A stretch of DNA of 64,000 nt from a virus, in IMG/VR virus record IMGVR_UViG_3300048839_001082, positions 1-64,000 of that record. One strand, given 5' to 3'. The notes under the pieces were generated by a model. It made no database searches. It saw nothing but the letters and a program-made list of their open reading frames with translations, and was not told the origin of the DNA. Of the stretch, positions 27,201 through 35,331 are shown piece by piece (within the stretch, counting starts at the first letter, position 1; every line of letters begins with the position of its first letter). The translations under genes were made by a program, and so were the position numbers.

Positions 27201-30200
27201 GAGTCCTCCCGTCAAATTAGAAGGCGAGGGTGTTATAGCTGAATACAGTGTTACTGGATTACCTGGCACATGGCACTCTGTATTTGCTGAAGGTGATCTT
27301 TATGGTCGTTACAAAGTTGGTGATGGTGACTGGTCAATTGCGGCAAGAATCGTTGCGGAAAATGGAACTTATGTTAGCTATATCTTTAAAAGATCAGCTA
27401 CAGATATAAGTGGAACACGACCCACGGGAAATGATCCCACATCAAATCAGGGATGGTTTGATGCGCCTCCAGCGGCTAATGTTAATGGTGATCCACTCTG
27501 GGCAAGTTTTGCTAATAAAACACTTGATGATGTTGTGATTGGGCTTTGGAGTTTCCCGGTACAGCTTGAAGGTGGTGCTTTTAAGATAGAATATAGTGAT
27601 GATGGTTTGGGAGATTGGAATGCTACTTTCAATGGGACCACACATAAATGGGCTCGCGTAAGTCAAGATAATGGTGCTCACTGGTCACCTTCATATAAAA
27701 TAGTTGGTGAAGATGGAACATCTTTTGTACTCAAAGGTACAAAGGCAACTGTGGGTGATCTGCCAGCTTCCGGAAATGCAGTGGGTGATATTTGGATTGT
27801 GACCGCGGACGGGAATGGTTATGCATGGGATGGTGATTCTTGGAATAATGTAGGCTCAATTCAAGGACCTGAGGGGGCTGCCGGTAAATATTCCACATTT
27901 GTGTTTAAACGAGCACCGGCAACACCGGTACCGACAACACCTACAGGGAACGATCCGACCGCACAAGGCTGGCTTGATTCCCCTCCAGCTGCGGATAACG
28001 GAAAGCCATTATGGGTCTCAACGACTTACAAAACAGCCGCGGGTGTATTGATCTCTCCGGGCTGGACCACTCCGGTACAATTGGAAGGTTCCGCCGTAAA
28101 GGTTCAATATAGTGATGATGCTGCTGGTACCAATGGATGGTTTGATACTTTCAATGGCACTACTCACAAATGGGCACACTACTCAACGGATGGTGGTTTC
28201 AATTGGTCGGCTTCAATAAAGATTGTCGGTGAGGACGGTGCTGACGCTATTTACGTTGATTTGACATCTGAATCGGATGTTACTGCAGCGGAGGCTGACG
28301 GCACCGGGTACGTACTCCCTTCAAGCAATCAATTAAAATTGTATGTTGGCGGTGTACATACAACAGTTGGTGTTACTTACGGTGGTAATGGGACTGTATC
28401 GGGCCTTACGGCAAGCATTAATACTTCAGGTGTGATCACATTCTCAGGTGCAAGTTGGACTTCAGATACGGTGGAATTCACGTTCACCGCGACACTCAAT
28501 TCTATCAGTTATTCAGCCAAATACACTTACGCAAAATCAAGAAAAGGTTCCGATAGTATTTTTCCGGATCTTTTATCTGAAGCGGATGTCATTTCAGCAA
28601 ATTTATCGGGAGTTTTGACAGCTTCTTTGCCGACGGGAAATAAATTCAATTTGCATAAGGGTGGTTTTATAATCCCATCAGCGCAAGTTGTCTTCGGCGG
28701 TAGTACTACGAGAAATGGATTGACATTAAATATTGGTGCTTCAACTGGAGTTATTACACTCACTCAAAATCCCACTTGGACAAGTCTTTCTGAATCCTTT
28801 GTGTTAACTGCTACATATGGCCCTCCAGGTTCTGAAGTTGTGTACAGTAAAATTTACACCATATCTAAAGCACAACAAGGTGCGACGGGTGATGCCGGAT
28901 CGAAAGGTGATACCGGTGAGCAGGGTGCACCGACCTATACATGGGTTGCTTATGCTAATGACGCTAATGGCACTACGCTCTTTTCGACGACAGACCCCGT
29001 CGGTCGTGCATATATTGGTCTAGCTTTCAATCAGTTAACACCGACACCTGAAGCATGGCCTGGATATTATACATGGTCTTTAATCAAAGGCGAACAAGGT
29101 ATTCCGGGTGTCGGTATTCAAGGACCTCCTAGCTATACTTGGATAGCTTATGCAAATAACGCTACAGGCTTAAATTTCAATACAGGAGCTTGGACTAACG
29201 AAACTTATATCGGTATTGCTGTAAACAAATCAACTGCGGATGAATCCGGAAGTGTTTGGTCGGATTATGTGTGGTCAAAAATTCAAGGTTCGAAAGGTGA
29301 TACTGGGAATCCTGGTCAACGCACCATAATTTTGACCTGTTATAAATGGTATATGAGCGCACCCGCAGTCAATGATTATACACAGGTTGTGACTTATACA
29401 TGGGCAGGCGGGCCTATAAGCTATCCAGGTGGTACTATTGCATGGGCGACAGCTGCTCCCGCAAATACCTTGGGGGAAGGCGCATCATTATATCAATTAG
29501 AATTACATATAACAGACTTAACGGGTATTTCGACTCAAACAGTTTCCAATTGGTCCGCGGCAAAACTAAATGTAATTGGATATACACCCGCAGGTATTGT
29601 TGGTGCCAATGGGCAATCCGCAAGAAAAGCCTACAAAGTTACTACCATACTTTCTCCAGCGCCAAGCGTTACTGCAGGAGTGGGAGATGCAGCTCCGACG
29701 GGAGGATGGTCGTTTATTGCCACAACAACACTTGCTTCGTATGAATATCAATTCACTGTGGATGGCATTCTAACTCCCGGTGGTAATATTACATGGGGAA
29801 ATCCTTATTTAGCTTCATGGAAAGTTGGTAATTTACAAGCTATAGCCGTCGATACAGGTGCTCTTAATGTTTCATTAGGGATGACGATTTCTGATACAGG
29901 GAGCATTGCGTCATCAGGTGCTACTGCTTTTGGAACAGGTGTTGGTATCTGGCAAGGTTATGAAGCAGGTCAATACAAAGCCAGATGGGGAAATCCCACA
30001 GGCGCTAGAGTGCAATGGACAGGTACCAACTTTCAAGTTTATAATACAAACAATCAACTTGTGTTGAGTGCGGGTGGAGCGGTGTGGGATTATGTTACAG
30101 GGACGGGCAAACCCGCGAACAATGCGGGGACGGTAATTGATGGTTCAAGAACCACAAACCCGCAACCTCAAGAATTTCCGCCTCATGAAACATTTTATCT

Positions 30201-31125
30201 TAAAGATGCAGCATCTATCCAGCACCCTACGACGTATGGTTCCCTTGGTATATTAAGAACTGTTCGTCCTTACGGACCAGCTGATGATCCAGATCTTACA
30301 GGTGGTGCTGTTAATCAATGGTTTGAAATTAACGGAATGGTGGGATTCCGAAAATCCACAAATGCAACTACGTGGGGCAGTTGGGAGTATGTTCCTAATG
30401 GCAAAATTAAAAGTAGCAATGTCACCACATTTATTGACTCCGCGGCTATTGGTTGGGCACAAATCGGTAATCTAGATATAAATGCCAATGGTTATTTACG
30501 ATCTGTCAAACCAAGCTATGGCAGTGCCACTGCCGGTATTTATCTTGCTTATAATAATGGTGTCCCTCATTTAGACATTGGTGATTCAACAAAGTATTTT
30601 CGTTGGAGTGGAACTGATTTATTGGTCGGTGGAGACATCATTGCCACCGGGAATATCAAGGCGAGGAATGTTACTAACTCTATATCCAATTCTCTTCAAA
30701 ATTTTCAATTGCCAGTAACAGGAGGAAATGGTGCTTATCAAAGACTTATTGTCGGTGATTTTACTAAAGAACATGCAGGTTCAAAAGTTTTTTTATACTT
30801 AACACTTGTTTTAAATATAAATATAGTGAGTGGAGTTAATGGAGGTCTTGCTTCTTTAGTAGTTCCAGTGGCAGTTATAGGTGGTAAAGGAGCTGAGTCT
30901 TACATTTTTAGATATCCTGTTTCATCTTATTATACATCAAGTCCTATTAATATTCCTATATCGTTTTCAATGGACATTACCCCTTATGTATACGATGGAT
31001 CTCCCAATCCTATAAATATTGATATTAATTATATACAGTTGGTAAATGCTAATCAAGTTTCATTTAATTGGATTAGTACTGCTTTCTTATCAGGATCGTG
31101 CATTGTAACAGAATTGAAAGTATAG
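24214..31125 (+). CDS. J-like central tail-tip / receptor-binding fibre protein
   Basis: The 2,303-residue protein starts with a J-like tip region (EFLFIQQALCVGPIQGVYDV, and at residues 275-300 ENVEAILNTMGDARLVWSQ as in phage tip attachment proteins). Four copies of a module of about 115 residues follow, starting near residues 830, 942, 1056 and 1227, with the signature [YF]-[IV]-F-x-R-[SA] and then P-x-GW-x-D-[AS]-PP, LEG, and HKWA or similar. Two beta-sandwich repeats follow (near residues 1415-1545), then a collagen-like Gly-x-y segment near 1556 and further Gly-rich triplets. The distal end has IIATGNIKARN, common in phage fibre ends. AGGAA precedes the ATG. It should form the tail tip and bind the host receptor. 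Confidence 0.85.
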   Translation: MPGGNPYEDYAASVDAQSAAEAAVVPEQYNTVTIPGTVLNKTVEGEKNEFLFIQQALCVGPIQGVYDVLIDDGLGLTEPSLGAAGYEDLDAKPLYQSAAMRFDIHNGNGEEADNILVKNFPSRYSAKFPNTANASICVKLDRENPQFNGVPNAQFFIEGKLVRDITRSGSVGAYTYALTGFVYSNNSALCLLDYLLLSEGGKGLSASQIDLESFYDARILCDTPVLDNALIGGRIWRPESGRRSVSQRNLPLYECNIVIDTEKTIRENVEAILNTMGDARLVWSQSKYKLVVAYPDSNAAIPYSGEITDDELVLGEPIDISWPTSSERLNFCTVRFRNESMDFKEDSVSWPPKQSGTYLRGIGAYSYPIVTGWPLGETTSVFMNANAVWTGGTDNTFVWKFAVKNSGAHTLDIAVDDDGLLNVRRNGILESNATNVGTGNNWRNFVTRSFNWVEDDIIEVTILANNYQGRIAGVAGRVLNVALQAQIWTTRSPAYTDFVTVNQDKTVYDEFLTEDNNILLEADIFADGISDYYHALAKAEEMVRTSRSAFIIEFTYKIKDRYYEPGDFVKLTSSTLNFDELPLKTDEIKSKDDFTATVKATRFDYTQLAWNVNDNEYIAPKAAYDFLLNAPSEVVLDREIISNLQSSGTVRWKSTGDSKIIGYIVYVNKGGDNDANGYPLFTEVGRTGISEEFELPTLGYMYGGVGVKAISNTSSSKMTVNAQVIFNNRKIALTSSDTQFIRRGPVDEPSTITLTAHIAGYVNPVIHWYKNDVLLPDSSTTLVISSDPDGLSVVYRLTVEESEFVWNGEHRTALYSTITIATLSVGNAAFTDYIFRRALTMPATPTEQGMPAGWYDTPPTPNGNPLWVTWAEKDSDGFLITSWVTPVNIESGDIHVQYSKDGIADWHDVFAPGDLFIHYNVNGGAWSAAIQISFEGIDYLTTHFIFTRSLLDPPALDNTADEPVGWLDAPPTNTLLGPLWFSTGQRYKNGQLNNVWSPPVKLEGEGVIAEYSVTGLPGTWHSVFAEGDLYGRYKVGDGDWSIAARIVAENGTYVSYIFKRSATDISGTRPTGNDPTSNQGWFDAPPAANVNGDPLWASFANKTLDDVVIGLWSFPVQLEGGAFKIEYSDDGLGDWNATFNGTTHKWARVSQDNGAHWSPSYKIVGEDGTSFVLKGTKATVGDLPASGNAVGDIWIVTADGNGYAWDGDSWNNVGSIQGPEGAAGKYSTFVFKRAPATPVPTTPTGNDPTAQGWLDSPPAADNGKPLWVSTTYKTAAGVLISPGWTTPVQLEGSAVKVQYSDDAAGTNGWFDTFNGTTHKWAHYSTDGGFNWSASIKIVGEDGADAIYVDLTSESDVTAAEADGTGYVLPSSNQLKLYVGGVHTTVGVTYGGNGTVSGLTASINTSGVITFSGASWTSDTVEFTFTATLNSISYSAKYTYAKSRKGSDSIFPDLLSEADVISANLSGVLTASLPTGNKFNLHKGGFIIPSAQVVFGGSTTRNGLTLNIGASTGVITLTQNPTWTSLSESFVLTATYGPPGSEVVYSKIYTISKAQQGATGDAGSKGDTGEQGAPTYTWVAYANDANGTTLFSTTDPVGRAYIGLAFNQLTPTPEAWPGYYTWSLIKGEQGIPGVGIQGPPSYTWIAYANNATGLNFNTGAWTNETYIGIAVNKSTADESGSVWSDYVWSKIQGSKGDTGNPGQRTIILTCYKWYMSAPAVNDYTQVVTYTWAGGPISYPGGTIAWATAAPANTLGEGASLYQLELHITDLTGISTQTVSNWSAAKLNVIGYTPAGIVGANGQSARKAYKVTTILSPAPSVTAGVGDAAPTGGWSFIATTTLASYEYQFTVDGILTPGGNITWGNPYLASWKVGNLQAIAVDTGALNVSLGMTISDTGSIASSGATAFGTGVGIWQGYEAGQYKARWGNPTGARVQWTGTNFQVYNTNNQLVLSAGGAVWDYVTGTGKPANNAGTVIDGSRTTNPQPQEFPPHETFYLKDAASIQHPTTYGSLGILRTVRPYGPADDPDLTGGAVNQWFEINGMVGFRKSTNATTWGSWEYVPNGKIKSSNVTTFIDSAAIGWAQIGNLDINANGYLRSVKPSYGSATAGIYLAYNNGVPHLDIGDSTKYFRWSGTDLLVGGDIIATGNIKARNVTNSISNSLQNFQLPVTGGNGAYQRLIVGDFTKEHAGSKVFLYLTLVLNINIVSGVNGGLASLVVPVAVIGGKGAESYIFRYPVSSYYTSSPINIPISFSMDITPYVYDGSPNPINIDINYIQLVNANQVSFNWISTAFLSGSCIVTELKV

Positions 31126-31126
31126 T

Positions 31127-31717
31127 ATGCAATATTTTAAATCGGATGAATATGGAAATATTATTCAAATATTACAATCAGACCACGGAATTAACGATAT
31201 TTCTTTTATACAATATGAGAATGATCTTTCAAAACACTGGTATAACATAAGCACGCAGACCGTTATTCAATATACTGATCTACAACAGACAAACAAACGT
31301 AATTATAAAATTGGTGCTACGCATTGGTCTAATGCAACAATGGAATGGGTGATTCCTGATGCACTCAATAACGCAAAACGCCTAGCCAATTCAAAGATAA
31401 CATATGCACGTTCTCTCGCGACATTATCTAGCTTTACCTATGACGGAAAAGAAATTGCCACGGATTCATTATCAAGATCAGATATTGATGGAATTTCTAG
31501 TTATGTTGCGTTATTTGGAGCATTGCCGTCCAACTTTCCGAACGCATGGAAAGCGATGGATAATACATATGTTTCAATTCCCGATGTCGCGACTTGGAAA
31601 TTATTCATAACTGCGATGGTCGCTAAAGGCACGACAAATTTTCTCAATTCAGAAACAAAAAAATCATCAATTGCGTCAGCGCTCACGGTGGAGGAAGTTG
31701 AGGCCATCCAATGGTAA
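31127..31717 (+). CDS. Tail fibre-associated protein with DUF4376
   Basis: The 196-residue protein starts one base after the fibre gene. Its C-terminal half, from about residue 90 (KITYARSLATLSSFTYDGKE through SDIDGISSYVALFGALP to ITAMVAKGTTNFL), matches the DUF4376 domain common in phage proteins encoded next to tail fibres. It probably acts as a fibre tip, chaperone or accessory. Confidence 0.75.
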   Translation: MQYFKSDEYGNIIQILQSDHGINDISFIQYENDLSKHWYNISTQTVIQYTDLQQTNKRNYKIGATHWSNATMEWVIPDALNNAKRLANSKITYARSLATLSSFTYDGKEIATDSLSRSDIDGISSYVALFGALPSNFPNAWKAMDNTYVSIPDVATWKLFITAMVAKGTTNFLNSETKKSSIASALTVEEVEAIQW

Positions 31718-31902
31718 TCCCTTTGCATGAAATCGGAGAAGATATCGCTAGATTGATTATTGAGGTACATCAAACGGCGGCTCAATTGGAGAATCTTGCA
31801 GTATCTAAAAGATTACGTAAACTAGCCGATGAGTTAGATGAATGTAGAAAAGTTGTTTTAGCATCAGACGAATATTTGAATTCAAAATGGGGAGATTTGT
31901 GA
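31711..31902 (+). CDS. Small helical protein, 63 aa
   Basis: The protein is almost entirely amphipathic helix (EDIARLIIEVHQTAAQLENL) and charged. Its ATG lies 4 bases before the upstream stop, so it is probably translated by coupling. No family is recognised. It lies between the fibre-associated gene and the amidase. Confidence 0.55.
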   Translation: MVIPLHEIGEDIARLIIEVHQTAAQLENLAVSKRLRKLADELDECRKVVLASDEYLNSKWGDL

Positions 31903-32334
31903 ATGATTCGTGTCGCATTTCGCTATAAAGATCCCAGATTTTTTTCAAGAGCGGTTTGCTTGTTGCAAGGCGGTGATAGCGCACATTGTGAAATTGCTTG
32001 GAAATGGGAAAATGATACGCACATTTGCGTGAGTGCCTCTTTTCTTGATGGAGGTGTTCGTACTAAAAGTATTAATATGTCTAAAGAAAAATGGCGTATT
32101 TACGAGATGCAAGGCTCACCTGAATTGGTACGTGCTTGGCTTTTCAGAAATAAGGGCGCTCCCTATGATGTCTTAGGTCTAATGGGGTTCATCTTTAGAA
32201 GAATTAAAGGCTGGCGAAATGCTTGGTTTTGTTCTGAAGTGGCCGCTGAAGTTTTAGGATTGCCTGACCCTTGGAGATATGATTTAAATTTACTTGAAAG
32301 CATATGTATCAGATATGGTACTCGTGTTAATTAA
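31903..32334 (+). CDS. Permuted papain-like (NlpC/P60, YiiX-type) amidase
   Basis: The 143-residue protein has a circularly permuted catalytic layout: GGDSAHCEIA with H28 near the N-terminus and WFCSEVAAEVLGLPDPW with C110 near the C-terminus. That is the pattern of permuted NlpC/P60 (orthopoxvirus G6R/YiiX-like) cysteine peptidases or amidases. At the end of the tail operon it may cleave peptidoglycan peptides during entry, or act in lysis. GGGAG lies upstream of the ATG, which follows the previous stop directly. Confidence 0.72.
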   Translation: MIRVAFRYKDPRFFSRAVCLLQGGDSAHCEIAWKWENDTHICVSASFLDGGVRTKSINMSKEKWRIYEMQGSPELVRAWLFRNKGAPYDVLGLMGFIFRRIKGWRNAWFCSEVAAEVLGLPDPWRYDLNLLESICIRYGTRVN

Positions 32335-32435
32335 AATGTATCAATGAAGCTCGTCGAATGAGGTTCGGGAACTCTGACCGGGTGACGCTCCAGGTTGCCC
32401 CAAGTCGGCCCGAAACGCGTCGAAGGCGAGCCGAA

Positions 32436-32495
32436 CGCCGCCACCCCCTGACCACCCCCATGCGGGGCGGGTCGCGGGGCAAGGTGGGCGTTTTT
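32436..32495 (+). terminator. GC-rich hairpin with T run, probable terminator
   Basis: CGCCGCCACC (32436-32445) can pair with GGTGGGCG (32483-32490) with a one-base bulge. An inner CCCC/GGGG helix (around the CCCCCATGCGGGG segment) stacks inside, and TTTTT follows at 32491-32495. It would end the tail transcript before the lysis genes. Confidence 0.65.
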
Positions 32496-32553
32496 AGGTC
32501 ACGTATTTTCAGTGCGGATTTTTTCCACGGGAGCGCGATTTCGATTGAAAAAG

Positions 32554-32568
32554 CTGTTAAATTAACCC
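32554..32568 (+). promoter_or_regulatory. Intergenic motif CTGTTNNNTWAACCC, copy 2
   Basis: CTGTTAAATTAACCC lies downstream of the GC-rich terminator and upstream of holin and lysozyme. With flanks it forms a 20-mer differing at one base from the copy before the scaffold gene. This is the position expected for a late promoter driving lysis; function not shown. Confidence 0.5.
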
Positions 32569-32666
32569 ATTCCGACGTGCCCCCTATATTAATTCCTTAG
32601 AGTTCCCCAAGGAGTTACCGTTAATATCCGCTGTTTCTAATTGATAAAGATTAGTAAAGGATAGTA

Positions 32667-33212
32667 ATGGAATTAATAGCTGCAGTATTCGGTTTCTTTG
32701 CTCCATTTCTGACTGAAGCGTTTAAGATATTTCAGAAGAAACAAGATAATGCTCATGAGCTCTCCATGATGAGAATTCAGATTGAAGCTAAAGCACAAGA
32801 ACATGTTTATAGAATGGAAGAGATTAATGCTAATGCTGATATCGCTGAAATGAGCACTCTCAGAGCTGCTCCTACATCTTTCGGTGTACAGTTGATCGAT
32901 GCAGCTGCTAATAAGAATTTTAGCAAGTGGATGATTGGCCCGGTATTTTATCTATTTGCCATTCTTGATTTTATATCCAGTCTCGTGAGACCCACGATCA
33001 CTTACGCGGCTTTCACGTTTTACGCGGCAGTGAAGTGGGCTCAGTTTGAGCATGCTCGTACATATCTTGGAAGCAATTATAGCGCGCTTTTGCAGATATG
33101 GACGACTTCAGATATGTCCATTGTTATTTTAGTGCTATCCTATTGGTTTGGACAAAGAGCAGCTAAGGCAGCCTTTGGTGGCTCAGCTAATACAATAACC
33201 AAAGGTGGCTAA
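32667..33212 (+). CDS. Holin (3TM-type)
   Basis: The 181-residue protein has an N-terminal hydrophobic segment (AAVFGFFAPFLTEAFKIF), a charged helical stretch, then two or three further membrane segments (MIGPVFYLFAILDFISSLV, ITYAAFTFYAAVKWA and MSIVILVLSYWFG). This matches three-transmembrane phage holins, and the gene overlaps the lysozyme start (TAATG). Holins form the inner-membrane lesions that release endolysin. AAAGGA precedes the ATG. Confidence 0.8.
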   Translation: MELIAAVFGFFAPFLTEAFKIFQKKQDNAHELSMMRIQIEAKAQEHVYRMEEINANADIAEMSTLRAAPTSFGVQLIDAAANKNFSKWMIGPVFYLFAILDFISSLVRPTITYAAFTFYAAVKWAQFEHARTYLGSNYSALLQIWTTSDMSIVILVLSYWFGQRAAKAAFGGSANTITKGG

Positions 33213-33712
33213 TGGACAAAGAAGTCTTAGAATTGGTGAAAACAATTGCAATGCCATTCGAAAGACTTTATTTAGATGCGTATTGGGACCCTCATCCTCA
33301 CGGTCTTCCGACACAAGGATGGGGTCGTCTCCTCTCTCGCTACAGTCGGAAAATGCATCTAGATGAAGGTAAAACTTTAGAGCAAGCTAATGAATGGCTT
33401 CGCACCACATATCCACGAATAACCAGAGACACGGCTGATGAATGGCTTGAAGAAGATATTGAAAAGGCTAATAAAGCGGTTAAACGATTGGTCAAGGTCT
33501 CACTCACTCCGGGACAAGAAGCTGCCTTAACTGATTTTGCCTATAACGTAGGACCGGGCAATTTACAAATTAGCACACTTCTTAGAATGATAAATCGAGG
33601 TGACTTCCCGGATGCCGTTGAAGAATTTGAGAAGTGGAATAAATCAGGGGGTGTTGTTCTTAAAGGTCTAGTTCGCCGTAGAGCGGCTGAAGTTTTGATG
33701 TTTATGCTTTGA
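33212..33712 (+). CDS. Endolysin, T4-type lysozyme (GH24)
   Basis: The 166-residue protein fits glycoside hydrolase family 24. The catalytic Glu is E17 in the FERLYLDAYWD block, with D26 nine residues later as in T4 lysozyme (E11, D20), and a Thr at T34 before GWG. The conserved LTPGQEAALTDFAYNVGPG and GLVRRRAAE segments are clear. It cleaves the glycan chain of peptidoglycan. No signal peptide is seen, so release depends on the holin. Confidence 0.9.
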   Translation: MDKEVLELVKTIAMPFERLYLDAYWDPHPHGLPTQGWGRLLSRYSRKMHLDEGKTLEQANEWLRTTYPRITRDTADEWLEEDIEKANKAVKRLVKVSLTPGQEAALTDFAYNVGPGNLQISTLLRMINRGDFPDAVEEFEKWNKSGGVVLKGLVRRRAAEVLMFML

Positions 33713-33713
33713 T

Positions 33714-33935
33714 ATGGAAATCATACATTTGGTCGCTGTTACCCATATCAATAATACGACTTTGAGAACAGTTGAGATGGAAGATAAAACTTTTAGAACC
33801 ATTGAATTTCCATTTAAAGGAGAACCGACCGTACTTGAAAGTTATTCGAAAGTATTCGAATCGACCATTGGTCATGTAAATTGGGCGCATGTAATAAAGA
33901 CGCGCAGAGATTCAAACAATCAACTTGAGGAATAA
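33714..33935 (+). CDS. Hypothetical protein, 73 aa
   Basis: The ATG starts just after the lysozyme stop, with no clear ribosome binding site, so coupling is likely. The sequence is beta-rich (IIHLVAVTHINNTTLRTVEM) with a short helix. No membrane segment is seen that would make it a spanin, and no family is recognised. Confidence 0.6.
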   Translation: MEIIHLVAVTHINNTTLRTVEMEDKTFRTIEFPFKGEPTVLESYSKVFESTIGHVNWAHVIKTRRDSNNQLEE

Positions 33936-33936
33936 T

Positions 33937-34326
33937 ATGTTTAGTGTAACCGCAACTTTTTCTTTTCTGAACGCGAATGGCTCTCCCGCTAAAGATCCTG
34001 TGATCGAAAAGTGGAACGGTCTCGAGAAGATGAAAGTCGTCGATCAACTTGAAGATCGTTTTTTAGAATTTTTATTGAAGTTAAATCAAGTCGCCACTGA
34101 TGTTGGACATGGTAGAGTTGAAAAGCCCTCCACCACGAATCCTGTGGAAGTTCAATTGGAAGTTTTGGTTACTGAAGATGGAAAGAAGTGGACCAGAGCC
34201 GTTTTCGAATGGCCTAATATGGGCGAAGAGCAACAGGCAGTGATGTTAGGCTTATTCTACGGTGAAATGGCCACTCTCGATAAAGATACTGCTGATAAGA
34301 AAGAAAGCAAGAGCAAACAAAGATGA
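33937..34326 (+). CDS. Hypothetical protein, 129 aa
   Basis: The start is the ATG at 33937, where GAGGA lies 5 bases upstream; the TTG at 33925 is within the previous gene's end. The protein alternates beta segments (FSVTATFSFLNANG and VEVQLEVLVTEDGKKWTRAV) with a helix and ends in a Lys/Ser-rich tail. No family is recognised. Confidence 0.65.
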   Translation: MFSVTATFSFLNANGSPAKDPVIEKWNGLEKMKVVDQLEDRFLEFLLKLNQVATDVGHGRVEKPSTTNPVEVQLEVLVTEDGKKWTRAVFEWPNMGEEQQAVMLGLFYGEMATLDKDTADKKESKSKQR

Positions 34327-34415
34327 ATTTCCTATTTCGTATTAAACTCAGACTTCTGTATTGGGTGGGATACGCAGAAGGTCGCTTCGATTTACTCACT
34401 AAATTGTTAAAATAA
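34323..34415 (+). CDS. Possible 30-aa peptide
   Basis: The ATG overlaps the preceding stop (ATGA), and the frame MNFLFRIKLRLLYWVGYAEG continues to a TAA at 34413-34415. It is basic and aromatic, perhaps membrane-binding. No ribosome binding site is present, so the evidence is only the coupled start. Confidence 0.35.
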   Translation: MNFLFRIKLRLLYWVGYAEGRFDLLTKLLK

Positions 34416-34438
34416 CCTTCTGAAAAATTGCGGAAAAA

Positions 34439-34470
34439 GGGGTATCTTATATGAGAAGTAGAGATACCCC
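34439..34470 (+). promoter_or_regulatory. Hairpin with TATATGA loop, upstream of a small gene
   Basis: GGGGTATCT (34439-34447) pairs perfectly with AGATACCCC (34462-34470) around the loop TATATGAGAAGTAG. GTATCTTATATGA recurs at 38214-38226, also in a hairpin context upstream of a gene. Role unknown; it could be a hairpin promoter, processing site or weak terminator. Confidence 0.4.
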
Positions 34471-34490
34471 TTAACCCAATAGGAGATCAA

Positions 34491-34685
34491 ATGCTAGACT
34501 TCCATGCCCATGCTCGTAGAGAGCTTGATGCAACAGCATTACGTTGCAGATTAGAAGCGAATGTACTCGAAGCGAAGCGGACATTTAAAAATGATCCTCC
34601 AGAGCTTCAGATGGAGATTGATTATCTCCGTCACAAGGCCTCTAAGCTTGATGCTGAAAGAGAACGACTGGAATTTCGAGATTAA
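34491..34685 (+). CDS. Small charged helical protein, 64 aa
   Basis: AGGAG precedes the ATG by about 6 bases. The protein is rich in Arg, Glu, Ala and Leu and is predicted to be coiled coil for most of its length (RRELDATALRCRLEANVLEA and RHKASKLDAERERLEF). No family is recognised. It opens the block of small early-type genes. Confidence 0.65.
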   Translation: MLDFHAHARRELDATALRCRLEANVLEAKRTFKNDPPELQMEIDYLRHKASKLDAERERLEFRD

Positions 34686-34970
34686 GTTCTGTGGGTAACT
34701 CCTACGGCGTGGTGGTCACCACGAAATAAGTGACGCCTTCGACAGGTATGTCGACCCAGTCTTACAAAGGGGTATTAATACTAGTGAGGGCGGCTAGCAC
34801 CGTCTCAATTGCGATGAGTAACCATGCTAGTGGTCTCATGTCGGATTCGTAACCGACACAGCTGGTAGGCTATCCCTTCTACCGCCGGCTAATGAAATGA
34901 AGGAACCCATCTGAAATATGGTGGGACCACTTAAGCATCTTCGAAAGAGGGTGGTTTACAGGAGAAAACC
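34686..34970 (+). ncRNA. Highly structured noncoding stretch
   Basis: No credible gene is present. Several perfect hairpins follow each other: CGTGGTG-GT-CACCACG near 34710, TCGAC/GTCGA near 34740, TGTCGG/CCGACA (34839-34858) and GGTAG/CTACC near 34865. Just before the next gene, GGTTT/AAACC puts its AGGAG in the loop. The density suggests a functional leader or small RNA. Confidence 0.45.
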
Positions 34971-35195
34971 ATGTGCGAGCTTTGTGTTCTCGGGGGTTGG
35001 CCAGAAGGTGAATGCTTCTGGAGTGAAAAGAACAAGAACGAGGAATCAATCATGATTGACTCGATCATGATTCACGACGACGCGGCCGCGAATGATCTTC
35101 TCGCGAGTGAGCGTCTCGATCTGTTGTGGGAATACGTCTGTGATTTCTACAGTACACCCAGGCAGACTTACGCGCGTTTTGTTTTCGGGGTTTGA
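34971..35195 (+). CDS. Hypothetical protein, 74 aa
   Basis: A good AGGAG lies in the loop of a hairpin 5 bases before the ATG, so translation may be structure-controlled. The N-terminus has CELCVLGGWPEGEC, a possible metal-binding cysteine cluster with three Cys, followed by an acidic helical part. No family is recognised. Confidence 0.6.
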   Translation: MCELCVLGGWPEGECFWSEKNKNEESIMIDSIMIHDDAAANDLLASERLDLLWEYVCDFYSTPRQTYARFVFGV

Positions 35196-35280
35196 ATACA
35201 TGCATGGTGCTGACCCTGTGCATGCTAAGCCTCCGACGAGGCGGAGTCAGCTAGGAAAAACTGTGTCACCGAATTGACAC

Positions 35281-35314
35281 GCCGGATCAGTAACCGGCAT
35301 TAATTTTTTTTTTT
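35281..35314 (+). terminator. Rho-independent terminator
   Basis: GCCGG (35281-35285), loop ATCAGTAA, CCGGC (35294-35298) and a run of 11 T at 35304-35314. The element GCCGG...GTAACCGGC reappears at 37155-37175 without the T run. The 85 bases before it hold another hairpin (CTCCG/CGGAG, 35231-35246) and no gene. Confidence 0.8.
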
Positions 35315-35331
35315 CGACCAAAGGAGTCAAA

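Larger units (their letters stand above)
32335..32666 (+). other. GC-rich noncoding gap between tail and lysis genes
   Basis: No convincing gene lies here. Bases 32360-32490 are far richer in G and C than the flanking genes and can fold extensively. The second half is AT-rich again and carries the CTGTT motif, followed by a leader that can fold through ATATTAA (near 32584) and TTAATAT (near 32622). Confidence 0.8.

Noticed and set aside
32358-32600. Open frame of 80 codons in the GC-rich gap
   Set aside because: Arg-rich product with no site upstream, overlapping a terminator hairpin and the CTGTT motif. Open by composition, not coding.
34842-34856. Anticodon-arm look-alike with TTCGTAA loop
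   Set aside because: The loop has eight bases with a 5-6 bp stem, and no acceptor or T arm can be drawn around it.
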